DNA from: Psychrobacter sp. I-STPA10
GTDB taxonomy: Bacteria > Pseudomonadota > Gammaproteobacteria > Pseudomonadales > Moraxellaceae
NCBI RefSeq assembly: GCF_021012795.1
Contig: NZ_VFYU01000007.1
Span: 1-64,000 of the forward strand
DNA: 64,000 nucleotides
Direction of reading: 5' to 3'
Shown: piece after piece, positions 8,533 to 18,000 of the stretch
Layout: every line of letters starts with the position of its first letter
Position numbering within the stretch: the first letter of the stretch is position 1
Made by a program: the position numbers and the translations under genes
The notes under the pieces: model-generated
What the model saw: only the letters and a program-made list of their open reading frames with translations
What the model was told of the DNA's origin: nothing
Database searches by the model: none

Positions 8533-9921
8533 ATGGACTTTTTTGCCAAACAACGTCACCACACCCAGCGCAGTCTGTTACTCTACGGCTTATTTTTTGT
8601 GGTGGTGGCTTTGCATGTGTTGTTGGTGGTGGCGATTTGCTATGGCATTTTATTATTGCTTGATGATAGCCAAAGCAAGCTTGGGTTTATTGCGCTGGCA
8701 ATGATGATGACTGTACTCAGCTTTGTGGGAGGCAGTATCGCTGAATATAGTCGCCTCAAAGATGGTGGAAGAGCGGTTGCTAAACGGGTGGGGGCAATAC
8801 GTTTGTTTGTCGATACCAGCTCAGAGCCGTGGGTACATAGCTCTGAGCTTAACTCACATTCAGGCTCAACGCCTGCCATGCGAGTCACTCCTTATCATAT
8901 CGCTGTCAAAAATCCACGCCATTTTGCCCCCGTTTATCGCCGTTACCATGAATTTGCCGAACAGTTGGCAATCGCTTGTGGTATAAGACCACCGACTTTG
9001 TATGTATTAGCCAATGAGCAAGGCATCAATGCGTTTGTGGCAGGCAGACACGCATCTGACATGGCATTGGTCGTCACCCAAGGCGCACTTGATAAGCTGT
9101 CTGATGAGGGATTATATGGATTAATTGGCCATGAATATGGACATATCTTACATGGTGATGCCAAATTCAACTTACATCTGATGGTGGTGCTGGCAGGATT
9201 ACAAATGATATTTGATGCCACCAACCCGATAGATGAAGAACAAAGCCGTCAGCAAGGTTATAGCACCATCTTAAATCGCCACAATCTGGCAGACATGCCA
9301 CAATCTGAGGTGGATAAACAAGCTCGGCAATTAGAAGCGCAAACGGCAAATTTAAATACAAAACAACAATGGGTAGACTATTGGCGACAACAAAATCAGT
9401 TGAAAAATCAGCTGACAAATAACGCCCATCATCCTTACTACTCATCAAGACCATCAGGACAGGGTAACCGACTCACAAACACCTCAGCTTTTTTAACTCA
9501 AAAGCTAGAGGGTAATATTTCCTCTTCTTTTTTACACCTACTGAGCTATTCAAGTATGGCATCGGCACAATTTATCAAGCACAGCTTTAATCGTGAGCGT
9601 GAATTTCTTGCTGACGCCACCAGTGTTCAACTTACTCGCTCGCCTGCTATCTTAGAGACTCTAAAAGCCATTTATCGAGACAATATTGGCTCTGAGCTTT
9701 ACAGCACCCCCAATATGAATGGCATGAGTCATTTTTTCTTTGCCCCTTGTGGGCTAGATATTGCTGACAGCGCATGGTTTGCCACCCACCCCAGTTTAAG
9801 CAGTCGGATGCAAGCCATTAACTCAGGCGAATACCAAGCATTTGCCCATGAGCTTACCGAGCATAGCAATCTTAACCTTGAAATGCTCGATAAAATACAA
9901 GCACAACGACAAGCCAAGTAA
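8533..9921 (+). CDS. M48 family membrane metalloprotease
   Basis: 462 aa. Two N-terminal transmembrane helices (about 14-44 and 49-70) precede a zinc-protease domain. The motif HEYGH (His200, Glu201, His204) in GLIGHEYGHILHGD supplies two zinc ligands and the general base; the third ligand is probably the Glu in REREFLADA (about 352-360). A polar insert rich in Q and N (about 240-320) lies between these motifs. AAGGG lies 8 bp before the ATG. It is co-transcribed with lemA. The family (HtpX/Ste24-like) degrades membrane or envelope proteins; the substrate here is unknown. Confidence 0.88.
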   Translation: MDFFAKQRHHTQRSLLLYGLFFVVVALHVLLVVAICYGILLLLDDSQSKLGFIALAMMMTVLSFVGGSIAEYSRLKDGGRAVAKRVGAIRLFVDTSSEPWVHSSELNSHSGSTPAMRVTPYHIAVKNPRHFAPVYRRYHEFAEQLAIACGIRPPTLYVLANEQGINAFVAGRHASDMALVVTQGALDKLSDEGLYGLIGHEYGHILHGDAKFNLHLMVVLAGLQMIFDATNPIDEEQSRQQGYSTILNRHNLADMPQSEVDKQARQLEAQTANLNTKQQWVDYWRQQNQLKNQLTNNAHHPYYSSRPSGQGNRLTNTSAFLTQKLEGNISSSFLHLLSYSSMASAQFIKHSFNREREFLADATSVQLTRSPAILETLKAIYRDNIGSELYSTPNMNGMSHFFFAPCGLDIADSAWFATHPSLSSRMQAINSGEYQAFAHELTEHSNLNLEMLDKIQAQRQAK

Positions 9922-9952
9922 AGACCACCAACCATCATAAAACCAACTCAGC

Positions 9953-10531
9953 TCACTTATTTATTCTCTTATCCTTTTTTATCACCTTTTGCATCAGCCA
10001 ATTCTCTAGCTCAACACTTTGGTGTATGACCTTTTGTTTGGCAACACACACAAATCCTTGCCGACTAAAAAAAGGCTTGGCAACATCAGAGGCATGTACC
10101 CAAATACGATGAATACGTTGCTGTTTGGCAGATGCCGCAACACCCAACTGATATAACCGCTGTGCCACACCTTGACGCTGATAATCAGGGTGAACATACA
10201 GACAATCAATATAACCTTGCCCCATAACGTGTTCACCCAGATGGTTTTGATGGGCTAAAAACTCAATAAAAGCAATGGCAACATCATTATCATCTGTCGT
10301 TACCAAAGGCTGAGTCATGGCAAAACGTTGTGCCCATTTATCATATTCAGGTTTATCATTAGGCTTATCATTATCTAAGATTATAGAAGCTTTTGACACG
10401 CCACACCATGCCAGCTTTTGTTTATGACTATAAATATGCTCATCAATACCAAGTATCGCTTGTTCAAAAATATCAACCAACCTGTTTGTATCAGTTGGTT
10501 GATAGGCTCGAATTAGCGAGTTACTTTGCAT
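9953..10531 (-). CDS. GNAT family N-acetyltransferase
   Basis: 192 aa. The acetyl-CoA binding signature is visible as LYVHPDYQRQGVAQRLYQLG, followed by the RIWVHASDVAKPFFSRQGF segment typical of the last GNAT strands. The substrate is not predictable. The start overlaps the end of the MliC-like lipoprotein gene by 19 bp, which suggests translational coupling. It runs convergent with the M48 protease gene, 31 bp away. Confidence 0.85.
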   Translation of the reverse strand: MQSNSLIRAYQPTDTNRLVDIFEQAILGIDEHIYSHKQKLAWCGVSKASIILDNDKPNDKPEYDKWAQRFAMTQPLVTTDDNDVAIAFIEFLAHQNHLGEHVMGQGYIDCLYVHPDYQRQGVAQRLYQLGVAASAKQQRIHRIWVHASDVAKPFFSRQGFVCVAKQKVIHQSVELENWLMQKVIKKDKRINK

Positions 10532-11007
10532 AACTGTTGGCTTACCACTTGCTGCATATCTGCTGTTTTACTCACTATCAACTTACCTTGAGTAGATATC
10601 GGTGCATGCCAGATAAGCCAGTGACCATCAGCTGTTGCTTGCTGACTAATGTAGGTGTTTTCTGCCATACTTTGCATGGGGTAATCATTATCTCCCATTC
10701 TCAAAGTCACTCGCTGATTATAAGTGTTATTAGCACTACTGGCTTGTTGACTATCGTTCGTTGGCGTATGGCGGCTATCATAAAAGACACTGATAAGCTG
10801 TCCATTTGGGCTTTGATTGTTATTGCTTTGTTTGTTATTACAAAGATAGCTGACTTCTAACATAGAATGTGAAGGCACTTCACCGCCTAAGTTAATATTA
10901 TCGGGGCTATTGGGGTCTACAGTGGGTGTATTTTGACACCCCATCATCATACCAACGATGGGGACAAGGATAAGGGCAAAAAGTGAGGGGGTTTTTATAA
11001 GTTTCAT
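10513..11007 (-). CDS. lipoprotein, MliC-like (C-type lysozyme inhibitor family)
   Basis: 164 aa. A signal peptide with lipobox GMMMGC places it in the envelope as a lipoprotein. The mature part has the MliC-type layout: a short YLC motif, then NGQLISVFYDSR, RVTLRMGDNDYPMQ, an alanine/serine-rich turn and GHWLIWHA, with a second Cys near the C-terminus (QLCKV) that could pair with YLC. MliC proteins inhibit host lysozyme in the periplasm. Similarity is judged by eye and the S/N-rich insert is unusual. The start overlaps nothing upstream; the acetyltransferase gene overlaps its stop. Confidence 0.6.
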   Translation of the reverse strand: MKLIKTPSLFALILVPIVGMMMGCQNTPTVDPNSPDNINLGGEVPSHSMLEVSYLCNNKQSNNNQSPNGQLISVFYDSRHTPTNDSQQASSANNTYNQRVTLRMGDNDYPMQSMAENTYISQQATADGHWLIWHAPISTQGKLIVSKTADMQQVVSQQLCKVTR

Positions 11008-11168
11008 AAGACAGTCTCTTTTGTTGTCAGCAGAATTGTTTGTCGCTATTTTAAATAACTTAAGTTATTTACAGTTATTTAAATTATCCTAAGATACAAA
11101 CAGGATAACTCTCTAAATAACCATTGAACAAATAATACCGCATTTAGCAAATGATTAACGTCTTAATA

Positions 11169-11762
11169 TCATTGGTTTTGATTGATTTTTGCAAACATCC
11201 TATCATCAACTTGCTGTGCTTTATACTTATCTTTATCTTCATAAAAATCATTTTTTTGGCAATACTGCTCAATGACATTACTACCCTCAAAGGTAAACCA
11301 CACACTATCTGAATAGCCATAAGGGTCTTGGGTAATATAACCTTGCTCATCTGCCCATAATACATAACGTGGCGGACTGGCAACATAAGCCTTTAATATA
11401 TAATGATTGCTTTGTGCCAATTGCAAAAACTGCAATAGCTGTTCATCGCTCATGTCATCAACAGGTATATCATCTGCATCAAAATAACCATCTTCTTCAA
11501 CATACAATGCCAAACCACAATCTTCTTTAATAAAAGTGACGATTGCCTGATATTGCTCCTCTGATAAATCACCATTACCAAAGTTTCTTAAACGCTCCAA
11601 ATCATACTCTACTAACTTTTCTCGTTCTAACCCTGCCAAACATTGCTGGCTATTTTGTCCCTCTGTTATAATTTCGTACAAGTTTTGATTATCAGGATTA
11701 AAATAATACCATTCACCATCATAGATAAACTCAATTTTATAGATAGCATATTGTTGATTCAT
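11169..11762 (-). CDS. hypothetical acidic protein, paralogue 1
   Basis: 197 aa, soluble, strongly acidic, no signal peptide. It aligns along nearly its whole length with the next upstream gene (12031-12807): shared blocks include TFIKEDCGL, EEDGYFDADD, MSDEQLLQFLQLAQSNHY, GYSDSVWFT and a C-terminal VDDRMFAKIN. The ribosome binding site AGGGAA precedes the ATG. I do not recognise a family. Small acidic tandem paralogues such as these are common among immunity proteins of polymorphic toxins, but no toxin gene is adjacent, so this stays a guess. Confidence 0.65.
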   Translation of the reverse strand: MNQQYAIYKIEFIYDGEWYYFNPDNQNLYEIITEGQNSQQCLAGLEREKLVEYDLERLRNFGNGDLSEEQYQAIVTFIKEDCGLALYVEEDGYFDADDIPVDDMSDEQLLQFLQLAQSNHYILKAYVASPPRYVLWADEQGYITQDPYGYSDSVWFTFEGSNVIEQYCQKNDFYEDKDKYKAQQVDDRMFAKINQNQ

Positions 11763-11952
11763 ACTTATTCCCTGATTTCATTATGTTTAGCAGTGAGCAA
11801 TTTAACTGTTTAACTGTTTATTTTTAAACATCTGTATTTATAATCCACAATGAGCAGGTTTTAAATACAGGTTTTAAATTTCATACAAGTAATGACATTA
11901 AAATACTCAGCAATCATAACAACACGCAAACACAAAAAATAGCCAATAAGAA

Positions 11953-11981
11953 AACAACACGCCAACTAATGACGTGCTGTT
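11953..11981 (-). terminator. intrinsic terminator after paralogue 2
   Basis: On the minus strand a 9-bp stem AACAGCACG/CGTGTTGTT (one G-U) is followed by T4. It lies downstream of the gene ending at 12031. Its stem sequence resembles the dcd terminator at 13648-13670. Confidence 0.6.
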
Positions 11982-12030
11982 TTAATTTATCATTCATTAC
12001 CAATAAATAAGGGTCATATTCTAAAAAAAT

Positions 12031-12807
12031 TTACCACTCTCCGCGATTAATTTTTGCAAAGGTCATGTCATCAACTTCTTTAATCAAATAGGTTGGCTGT
12101 TCTATCACCGCATTAAATGCTTTCACCACCTCATCATCACTATTTGCAAAATCAATCGTTGCTTCTGTGTTATCACTATTATAATCAATGCTTATTTGCT
12201 CTTGATACTGATTGATTAAACTCTGCACAATGGGATTTTGTAAATCTTGGTGGGTTAATTTTGTATGACTCTCATATGGCTTATAATAATAAGGACCAAC
12301 CTCGTCTAAATATTGTTCAATCACATTCTCATTATCATATGTAAACCACACACTATCAGAGTAACCGACAGGGTCTTGTAAAAAATAACCCTCTTTTGGC
12401 ATCCAAATAACATAACGAGAACACAGAGCAACATATTCTTTGACAGTATAGTGATTGCTTTGTGCCAATTGCAAAAAGGTGAGTAATTGCTCATCACTCA
12501 TTTTATCAATAGGCACATCATCTGCATCAAAATAACCATCTTCTTTAACTGGCAAAGGTAAACCGCAGTCTTCTTTAATAAAAGTTGCCAACTGTTGATA
12601 CTGCTCAGCTGATAATTGACTATTAAAAGTACTTAGACTTGCTAATGGATATTCATTTAACGATTCACGCTCAAGATTTGCCCAAACTTGATAAGCGGTT
12701 TGCTCATCATCAACAATGTCATACAAGGTATCATTACCACGCTCAACATCATACCACTCATCGTTATACATAAAATCAAAGCGATGGATTGCATATTTTT
12801 CACTCAT
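12031..12807 (-). CDS. hypothetical acidic protein, paralogue 2
   Basis: 258 aa, paralogue of the 11169-11762 product. Relative to it, this copy has about 60 extra residues (HTKLTHQDLQNPIV... to ...AVIEQPTYLIK) inserted between the VIEQY block and the C-terminal EVDDMTFAKIN. Either this copy gained or the other lost a segment. AGGAGC lies 8 bp before the ATG. It has its own terminator at 11953-11981, so the two paralogues are probably separate units. The family is unknown; there is no membrane segment or signal peptide. Confidence 0.65.
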   Translation of the reverse strand: MSEKYAIHRFDFMYNDEWYDVERGNDTLYDIVDDEQTAYQVWANLERESLNEYPLASLSTFNSQLSAEQYQQLATFIKEDCGLPLPVKEDGYFDADDVPIDKMSDEQLLTFLQLAQSNHYTVKEYVALCSRYVIWMPKEGYFLQDPVGYSDSVWFTYDNENVIEQYLDEVGPYYYKPYESHTKLTHQDLQNPIVQSLINQYQEQISIDYNSDNTEATIDFANSDDEVVKAFNAVIEQPTYLIKEVDDMTFAKINRGEW

Positions 12808-12925
12808 AAGAATTGCTCCTATTTTTATTTAAAAAATTAAACTAGAATTTAATAACATCATTGCAAATCATAATTAAAAAACTATAATTAAAAACCATTA
12901 TTCAAAAATCTTTTATATAGTCGAT

Positions 12926-13570
12926 TCAAGATAATACCGCCTCTTTTTTATGTTTATGTAAACCCATCGCAGAAGGTGGATAGTCATTGCCATTATCCAT
13001 CCATAGCTCAAAATCCATGTCCTTAAAAATACAATCACCAGCAATATTAAAATCAGTGATTAACTCAGCAACCTCAACTTGTTGCGCTAAATGGGGCAAT
13101 TGTGGAATGACCTCTAACATAAACCAACTATTATGGGTTAATAATAGCGACTTTAATTGTCCAGTAATTGCCAATGGTGATAACAGCAAACGGCTAATAG
13201 CAGGATGTCCACTGGCAAAGTTACGATGAAACTGTTCAATTTGTTGTTGCTGTTGACTGGTTAATTCTGTGTGTATGGCTTGTACAAAATCACCAATAGT
13301 GGGTATAAACCGATGACGAAAATCCACCAATAAATGGTCTTTTTCACAAACATCTTTAATATCAACTTCCACCCCATCACTATTGATTAAAGTATGCCCA
13401 AACATCGGTAATACTATTTCATTCACCGCCCACAAAGTATGAAAAATACGATGACGATTGTCACTACATAAGTTTTTGGTGCTATCAATAAATTGATGAA
13501 TGGCAATGTAATCGCTGGGCTGTCCGCCTCGACGACGGCTAGAGATTTGAGCATGTTTGATTGAGTTCAT
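12926..13570 (-). CDS. DUF6915-like protein
   Basis: About 214 aa from the ATG at 13570 (another ATG at 13576). The N-terminal half matches the DUF6915 pattern as I recall it: HAQISSRRRGGQPSDYIAIH, then a DSTK segment, DNRHRIFHT, INSDGVEVDIKDVCEKDHLL and PTIGDFVQAI. The C-terminal 100 residues do not fit that family and are unknown. The family has no established function. It is AT-rich and lies next to the acidic paralogues. No convincing Shine-Dalgarno precedes either ATG. Confidence 0.6.
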   Translation of the reverse strand: MNSIKHAQISSRRRGGQPSDYIAIHQFIDSTKNLCSDNRHRIFHTLWAVNEIVLPMFGHTLINSDGVEVDIKDVCEKDHLLVDFRHRFIPTIGDFVQAIHTELTSQQQQQIEQFHRNFASGHPAISRLLLSPLAITGQLKSLLLTHNSWFMLEVIPQLPHLAQQVEVAELITDFNIAGDCIFKDMDFELWMDNGNDYPPSAMGLHKHKKEAVLS

Positions 13571-13647
13571 AAGCATATTGAGTGTTAAAATATTTATAAA
13601 ATAGACTATATCAATAAACTTTTTCTAAAAACAGTAGGCAAAAAAAT

Positions 13648-13670
13648 AACACGCCAATGAGTGACGTGTT
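13648..13670 (-). terminator. intrinsic terminator of dcd
   Basis: A stem AACACG/CGTGTT on the minus strand is followed by ATTTTTTT (plus-strand A-run at 13641). It lies 60 bp past the dcd stop. Confidence 0.6.
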
Positions 13671-13729
13671 AAATATTTTAGTTAGGGCTATATTTTAGAT
13701 ACTATGTTTTACACACTGAATTTTAAACA

Positions 13730-14305
13730 TCAGGTTCTAGGCAGTGTCACCCCTGTTTGCCCTTGATATTTACCGCCTCTATCACGATAGGACGTTTCGC
13801 ACACATCATCAGCATCACTTTGGAAAAATAACATCTGCGCCACGCCTTCACCTGCATAAATACGTGCTGGCAAATTGGTGGTATTGCTAAACTCAAGGGT
13901 AACATGCCCTTCCCACTCAGGCTCAAGCGGGGTGACATTGACAATAATGCCACAGCGAGCATAGGTCGATTTACCCAAACAAATGGTCAACACATCACGA
14001 GGAATGCGAAAATATTCGACAGTACGGGCAAGTGCAAATGAGTTGGGCGGAATGATACATTCATCACCGACAATATCAATAAAGCTTTTATCATCAAAAT
14101 GCTTGGGGTCAACGATGGCAGAATGCACGTTGGTAAATACTTTAAATTCTCTGGCACAGCGCACATCATAACCATAACTGGACGTGCCATAGCTGACTAG
14201 CTTCTCGCCTGCTTCATTAAAACGTACCTGCCCAGCTTCAAATGGCTCAATCATGCCATGTTCCTCAGCCATTTTGCGTATCCAGCGGTCAGATTTTATT
14301 GACAT
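13730..14305 (-). CDS. dcd: dCTP deaminase
   Basis: 191 aa, the usual length. It deaminates dCTP to dUTP, feeding dTMP synthesis. Recognisable signatures are [21 protein letters not shown], the GRT-type loop seen here as [15 protein letters not shown], catalytic-region GKSTYARCG and [19 protein letters not shown] with the conserved Glu. The C-terminus ends [19 protein letters not shown] precedes the ATG. It has its own terminator and is an ordinary housekeeping gene. Confidence 0.96.
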   Translation of the reverse strand: MSIKSDRWIRKMAEEHGMIEPFEAGQVRFNEAGEKLVSYGTSSYGYDVRCAREFKVFTNVHSAIVDPKHFDDKSFIDIVGDECIIPPNSFALARTVEYFRIPRDVLTICLGKSTYARCGIIVNVTPLEPEWEGHVTLEFSNTTNLPARIYAGEGVAQMLFFQSDADDVCETSYRDRGGKYQGQTGVTLPRT

Positions 14306-14403
14306 TGGGTTTCCTTAATTTAAATTTAAAAAATCATAGTAAAAATTTATTGATAGGGATTATAAGCAATTTCCCTTAGGTTTTCATAAAATTTTCTATC
14401 AGC

Positions 14404-15513
14404 TTACCACTTAGCAAAATGGTCTTCTGCCAAGCCCAACACCTTATCTAAGACAATACATTGCCCTGCCACCTCAATTTCCCCTGAATACAGTCCCAAC
14501 CATTGCTCAAAAACACTGGCAATCACGCCAAAATTATCCTTTTTTTCATAAGCTCGAATGGGGGTAAAGGTTAAATCCAAGCGTACATTTGACCAACCTA
14601 AGTTTTGATGATAGATATGCCATGTAGTATCTACAGAATTATTAGGTCGAGAAAACAGTACAGGCGGTAGATAATAAATCTTGCCATCTAGCCAGCAAGC
14701 ATTTTCACAAATGCCTGTTTCATTGACTCCCATTGCCAAATTTAGGGCAAAATGACGTGGTTTTTTGCTCTCTTTATACTCGTCCTCTTTTTCTCTCTTA
14801 TCGTTGGGTAAATAGCAGTTAATACTTGTCCAAAACCAATTGGTGATATGACGCATATAACCAAGCGTCCAATCCATATTGACTAGGGTATCTGTTGTTA
14901 AATCAAGCGTTTGTAAGCTATTTTTGACTTTATTGCTGTTAATAATTAGCTTTCCTGATTGCAGTTGTAATGGTTCTTTTTGGGTAAATGTCCAACCATA
15001 GCGTCCTGCTGGGCTACAAACTGCTAATGGTGACGAATGCCTTTGTAAATTGGCTTGCAGATGAATTAATTTGCTATTAATTTTCACCTTGATGATTTGA
15101 GCCAAAAATTGGATTTCTACGCTTAGGCTTGAGTACTGAAAAACAATGTCACCCTGATAAGGTGACTGGGTAAACTGGCTATGACGGGTTAACGGCTGTA
15201 ATCCTTCGACACATTCAAAGGCTTGGCTATCTTCATTAAAAATATAGCAAAAAGCAGTGGTTGCCAGTTTGATGGTCGCCACTGCCACACAAATGCGATA
15301 GGGTAACTGGCTAAATTGCAAAAAACAAAATTGATTGGCTTTGAGCTTTTTTTGCCATTGGCGAGTGGGTTTTTGTGAGATAAGATGGCTGTGATAGTCC
15401 AAATAGTTGATGGTTTCAACACGTTTAAATACGCCAAATTGTGGTTGACCCTCTATAATAAGTCTATCAATACTGGGTAACCTATCAGGTGAGTTCGAGG
15501 GCTGGGTGATCAT
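14404..15513 (-). CDS. DUF2804 family protein
   Basis: 369 aa. It fits the DUF2804 layout: an N-terminal YLDYHSH segment, SPAGRYGWTFTQKEPL, MDWTLGYMRHITNWFWTS, LNLAMGVNETGICENACWLDGK, then F.Q...GLYSGEIEVAG and a terminal GLAEDHFAKW. The family function is not established. No signal peptide is visible. The start codon shares one base with the mrp stop (TAATG), so translation is coupled to mrp. Confidence 0.82.
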   Translation of the reverse strand: MITQPSNSPDRLPSIDRLIIEGQPQFGVFKRVETINYLDYHSHLISQKPTRQWQKKLKANQFCFLQFSQLPYRICVAVATIKLATTAFCYIFNEDSQAFECVEGLQPLTRHSQFTQSPYQGDIVFQYSSLSVEIQFLAQIIKVKINSKLIHLQANLQRHSSPLAVCSPAGRYGWTFTQKEPLQLQSGKLIINSNKVKNSLQTLDLTTDTLVNMDWTLGYMRHITNWFWTSINCYLPNDKREKEDEYKESKKPRHFALNLAMGVNETGICENACWLDGKIYYLPPVLFSRPNNSVDTTWHIYHQNLGWSNVRLDLTFTPIRAYEKKDNFGVIASVFEQWLGLYSGEIEVAGQCIVLDKVLGLAEDHFAKW

Positions 15514-16763
15514 TAAAATATCCGCTTACTGTCATGTTCCCGAGCAAATTTGGCAATATTAGCCTCAATATTTTTGCCAATATCAATATAATATTGGGCA
15601 TAATCATCACCTACCCCATCATTGGCAATCACACTTGGCTTGCCATTATCAGAGTTTTGACGAATATCACTGGCAAGTGGTAATTGTCCCAATAATGGCA
15701 CATGATATTCTTCACTAATTTGCTCGCCACCGCCTGCCCCAAATATCGCTTCACTGTGTCCACAATTAGAGCAAACGTGCAATGCCATATTCTCCACCAC
15801 GCCAAGTACAGGAATATTGACTTTACGGAACATCTCAATGCCTTTTTGCGCATCAAGCAAGGCAATATGCTGCGGTGTGGTCACAATCACCGCGCCTGTC
15901 ACTGGGATACGCTGGGCTAGGGTAAGCTGAATATCACCCGTCCCCGGTGGCATGTCAATCAGTAAATAATCCAAGTGTGGCCAGTTAGTTTGATTATACA
16001 GTTGCATCAGTGCCCCTGTCGCCTTAGGTCCTCGCCATGCCACAGGTGTATTATCAGAATCTAGCAAGCTACCAATGGATAACATCGGCATACCACAGGC
16101 ATCAATCGGCACAAATTGCTCATTCTCTAGTGCAGGTTTAATCCCAGAAACGCCCAACATGGTCGGAATACTCGGGCCATAAATATCGGCATCGAGTACA
16201 CCCACTCTATTTCCAAGCTTTTGTAGTGCCAATGCCAGATTGACCGTGGTGGTCGATTTTCCCACCCCACCTTTGCCCGAGGCAACGACCACAATATGAG
16301 TAATGCGTGGGTGTGCTGCTAGGCTCTGCTGTGTCGGTGGGGCTTTGACATTGGGTGCATTAGAGGCAGTGGAGATGGCGGGAGTTGAACCCGCGTCCTT
16401 ATGGCTAATGGTATCTTGATGAGCAGCCATGGCATTGGTAGTTTTCGGAAGCTTTGGTTGAGATAGTTTATCAGTGGTCTTAGTTGGTGGTGGCTGCATG
16501 GCAATATTAAGGTTAACTTCTTCAACCCCCATAATATGTAAGCGTTGCCCTAATTCTTGATGTATTTGTTCTGGATTGGCATCATGGGGCAAACTTAAAT
16601 CCAAAGTCACCACTGTACCCTTGATATCTTGCTTACGCAGTAATTTTGCCAATGTTGTATTAGCAGTTGGAGTTGTAATGGAAAAATCCTGCAACACTTG
16701 CTGCAACTGCTCATTGCTAATAACGGGAGTTTTTGCGTTAAATTTTTTGCCAAAGTTAAACAT
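15513..16763 (-). CDS. mrp: Mrp/ApbC family iron-sulfur carrier ATPase
   Basis: 416 aa. An N-terminal MIP18/DUF59-like domain (about 15-95) is followed by a linker rich in A, P, T and S (about 95-150). The P-loop NTPase domain has the deviant Walker A GKGGVGKST, switch motif DADIYGPS, LLIDMPPGTGD and a C-terminal CSNCGH (CxxC) for cluster binding. In this family it loads Fe-S clusters. The linker contains, in frame, a sequence matching the 3' end of tmRNA (16370-16398). AGGG precedes the ATG. It is followed by the overlapping DUF2804 gene. Confidence 0.93.
   Translation of the reverse strand: MFNFGKKFNAKTPVISNEQLQQVLQDFSITTPTANTTLAKLLRKQDIKGTVVTLDLSLPHDANPEQIHQELGQRLHIMGVEEVNLNIAMQPPPTKTTDKLSQPKLPKTTNAMAAHQDTISHKDAGSTPAISTASNAPNVKAPPTQQSLAAHPRITHIVVVASGKGGVGKSTTTVNLALALQKLGNRVGVLDADIYGPSIPTMLGVSGIKPALENEQFVPIDACGMPMLSIGSLLDSDNTPVAWRGPKATGALMQLYNQTNWPHLDYLLIDMPPGTGDIQLTLAQRIPVTGAVIVTTPQHIALLDAQKGIEMFRKVNIPVLGVVENMALHVCSNCGHSEAIFGAGGGEQISEEYHVPLLGQLPLASDIRQNSDNGKPSVIANDGVGDDYAQYYIDIGKNIEANIAKFAREHDSKRIF
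16370..16398 (-). repeat. tmRNA 3'-end-like fragment embedded in mrp
   Basis: Read on the minus strand these 29 bases form a complete T arm (GCGGG-TTCAACT-CCCGC) preceded by GGAC and followed by the acceptor-like CATCTCCA. This is the 3' end of ssrA as known from E. coli, with about one difference. No tmRNA body, tag reading frame or CCA follows, so it is a fragment and not a gene. It is translated in frame as KDAGSTPAIST within the mrp linker. Confidence 0.7.
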
Positions 16764-16888
16764 AGTTGCCCTAAATAATATCTAATACAGTGATTACCCT
16801 AGGCAGTTTAACCGACTTTGGGCAATAAAAAAACCATAAAACCAACCTTGATATTGGGGCAACATATTCACGCTACAATGACACAAAA

Positions 16889-16925
16889 AAATAGGCGCTA
16901 TTATTCATAGCCCCTATTTTTATTC
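16889..16925 (-). terminator. intrinsic terminator after bdhA
   Basis: An imperfect stem AATAGG-CGCTAT / ATAGC-CCCTATT is flanked by A7 and T5. It lies downstream of bdhA on the minus strand, before mrp, and could act in both directions. Confidence 0.55.
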
Positions 16926-17011
16926 TTACCTTGCAAAGCTTATCATACTCTCGTACTTAGCTTTTCTTTAGTACTTAAGCATGTCTTTAGTGCTTCGCTT
17001 GACACTTAGTA

Positions 17012-17812
17012 TTAATTCATAAACCAACCATGACTGGCGACAATCGACTGTCCTGTAAACACATTGGTTGGGAACGCTGCTAAAAATAACGCCAACTGGG
17101 CAATGTCATCAACCGTAGTAAATTCTTTATCCACGGTGTTTACCAACATGATATCGCTCACGACTTGCTCTTCGCTAATGCCTTTTTCTTTGGCTTGCTC
17201 TGGGATTTGCTTTTCTACCAATGGGGTTTTTACAAATCCGGGACAAATCACATGACTGCGTACGTTATGCGCTGCGCCCTCTTTGGCAAGCACACGGCAC
17301 AAACCGAGTAGACCATGTTTGGCAGTCACATAAGGGGCTTTATACAATGAGGCTTCATGTGAGTGCACCGACCCCATATAAATGACTGTGCCGCCTTTAT
17401 CCTCTTTATACATGTGCTTCACGGCAGCTTTAGTGGTTAAAAATGCCCCATCTAAATGGATTGCTAACATTTTTTTCCAGTCAGAGAATGCCATCTCATC
17501 AATACGGTTAATAATTTGAATACCTGCATTGGATACCAAAATATCAATACCACCAAACTCATCGACCAATTTTTGTACGCCTGCATTGACCGCGTCTTCA
17601 TTGGTCACGTCCATCGCAAGCGCAATAGCCCTACCGCCTGCCTGTTTAATTTCATCGGCTGTTTTTTGTGCTGCTTCAAGATTAATATCAGCAATACCCA
17701 CTGCCGCCCCTGCTTTAGCATAGGTTTCAGCAATATCACGTCCAATACCACTAGCTGAGCCTGTGACCAAAGCGACTTTATCGGTTAAGTCATGTTTTAA
17801 TTCAGTTGCCAT
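17012..17812 (-). CDS. bdhA: 3-hydroxybutyrate dehydrogenase (SDR)
   Basis: 266 aa short-chain dehydrogenase that oxidises D-3-hydroxybutyrate to acetoacetate with NAD. The cofactor motif is TGSASGIG; Asp of GIADIN suggests NAD preference. The SVHSHEA segment and YVTAKHG supply the catalytic Tyr-xxx-Lys. The block [16 protein letters not shown] is typical of hydroxybutyrate dehydrogenases. AAGGA precedes the ATG. It is the last gene of atoE-scoA-scoB-bdhA, where its product acetoacetate is the substrate of ScoAB. Confidence 0.93.
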   Translation of the reverse strand: MATELKHDLTDKVALVTGSASGIGRDIAETYAKAGAAVGIADINLEAAQKTADEIKQAGGRAIALAMDVTNEDAVNAGVQKLVDEFGGIDILVSNAGIQIINRIDEMAFSDWKKMLAIHLDGAFLTTKAAVKHMYKEDKGGTVIYMGSVHSHEASLYKAPYVTAKHGLLGLCRVLAKEGAAHNVRSHVICPGFVKTPLVEKQIPEQAKEKGISEEQVVSDIMLVNTVDKEFTTVDDIAQLALFLAAFPTNVFTGQSIVASHGWFMN

Positions 17813-18000
17813 TGTTTTTATCCTTATCTCTATTATCTTTCATATAGCTTTTATTTAACTTTCAATTATCTTGCAATTACTAAAAAACAACTCCCTCCCT
17901 TTATTTATTTATTTACTCTTAAATAAAAAGGAGAGAGTGTATGATAAATACCATCAAATTATACAACATCAGTTAAAAATCAGTTAAAAAATACTACTTC

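Noticed and set aside
16370-16398. A functional tmRNA or tRNA gene at this place
   Set aside because: Only the T arm and 3' acceptor strand are present; there is no 5' partner, tag frame or CCA, and the region is inside a continuous mrp frame.
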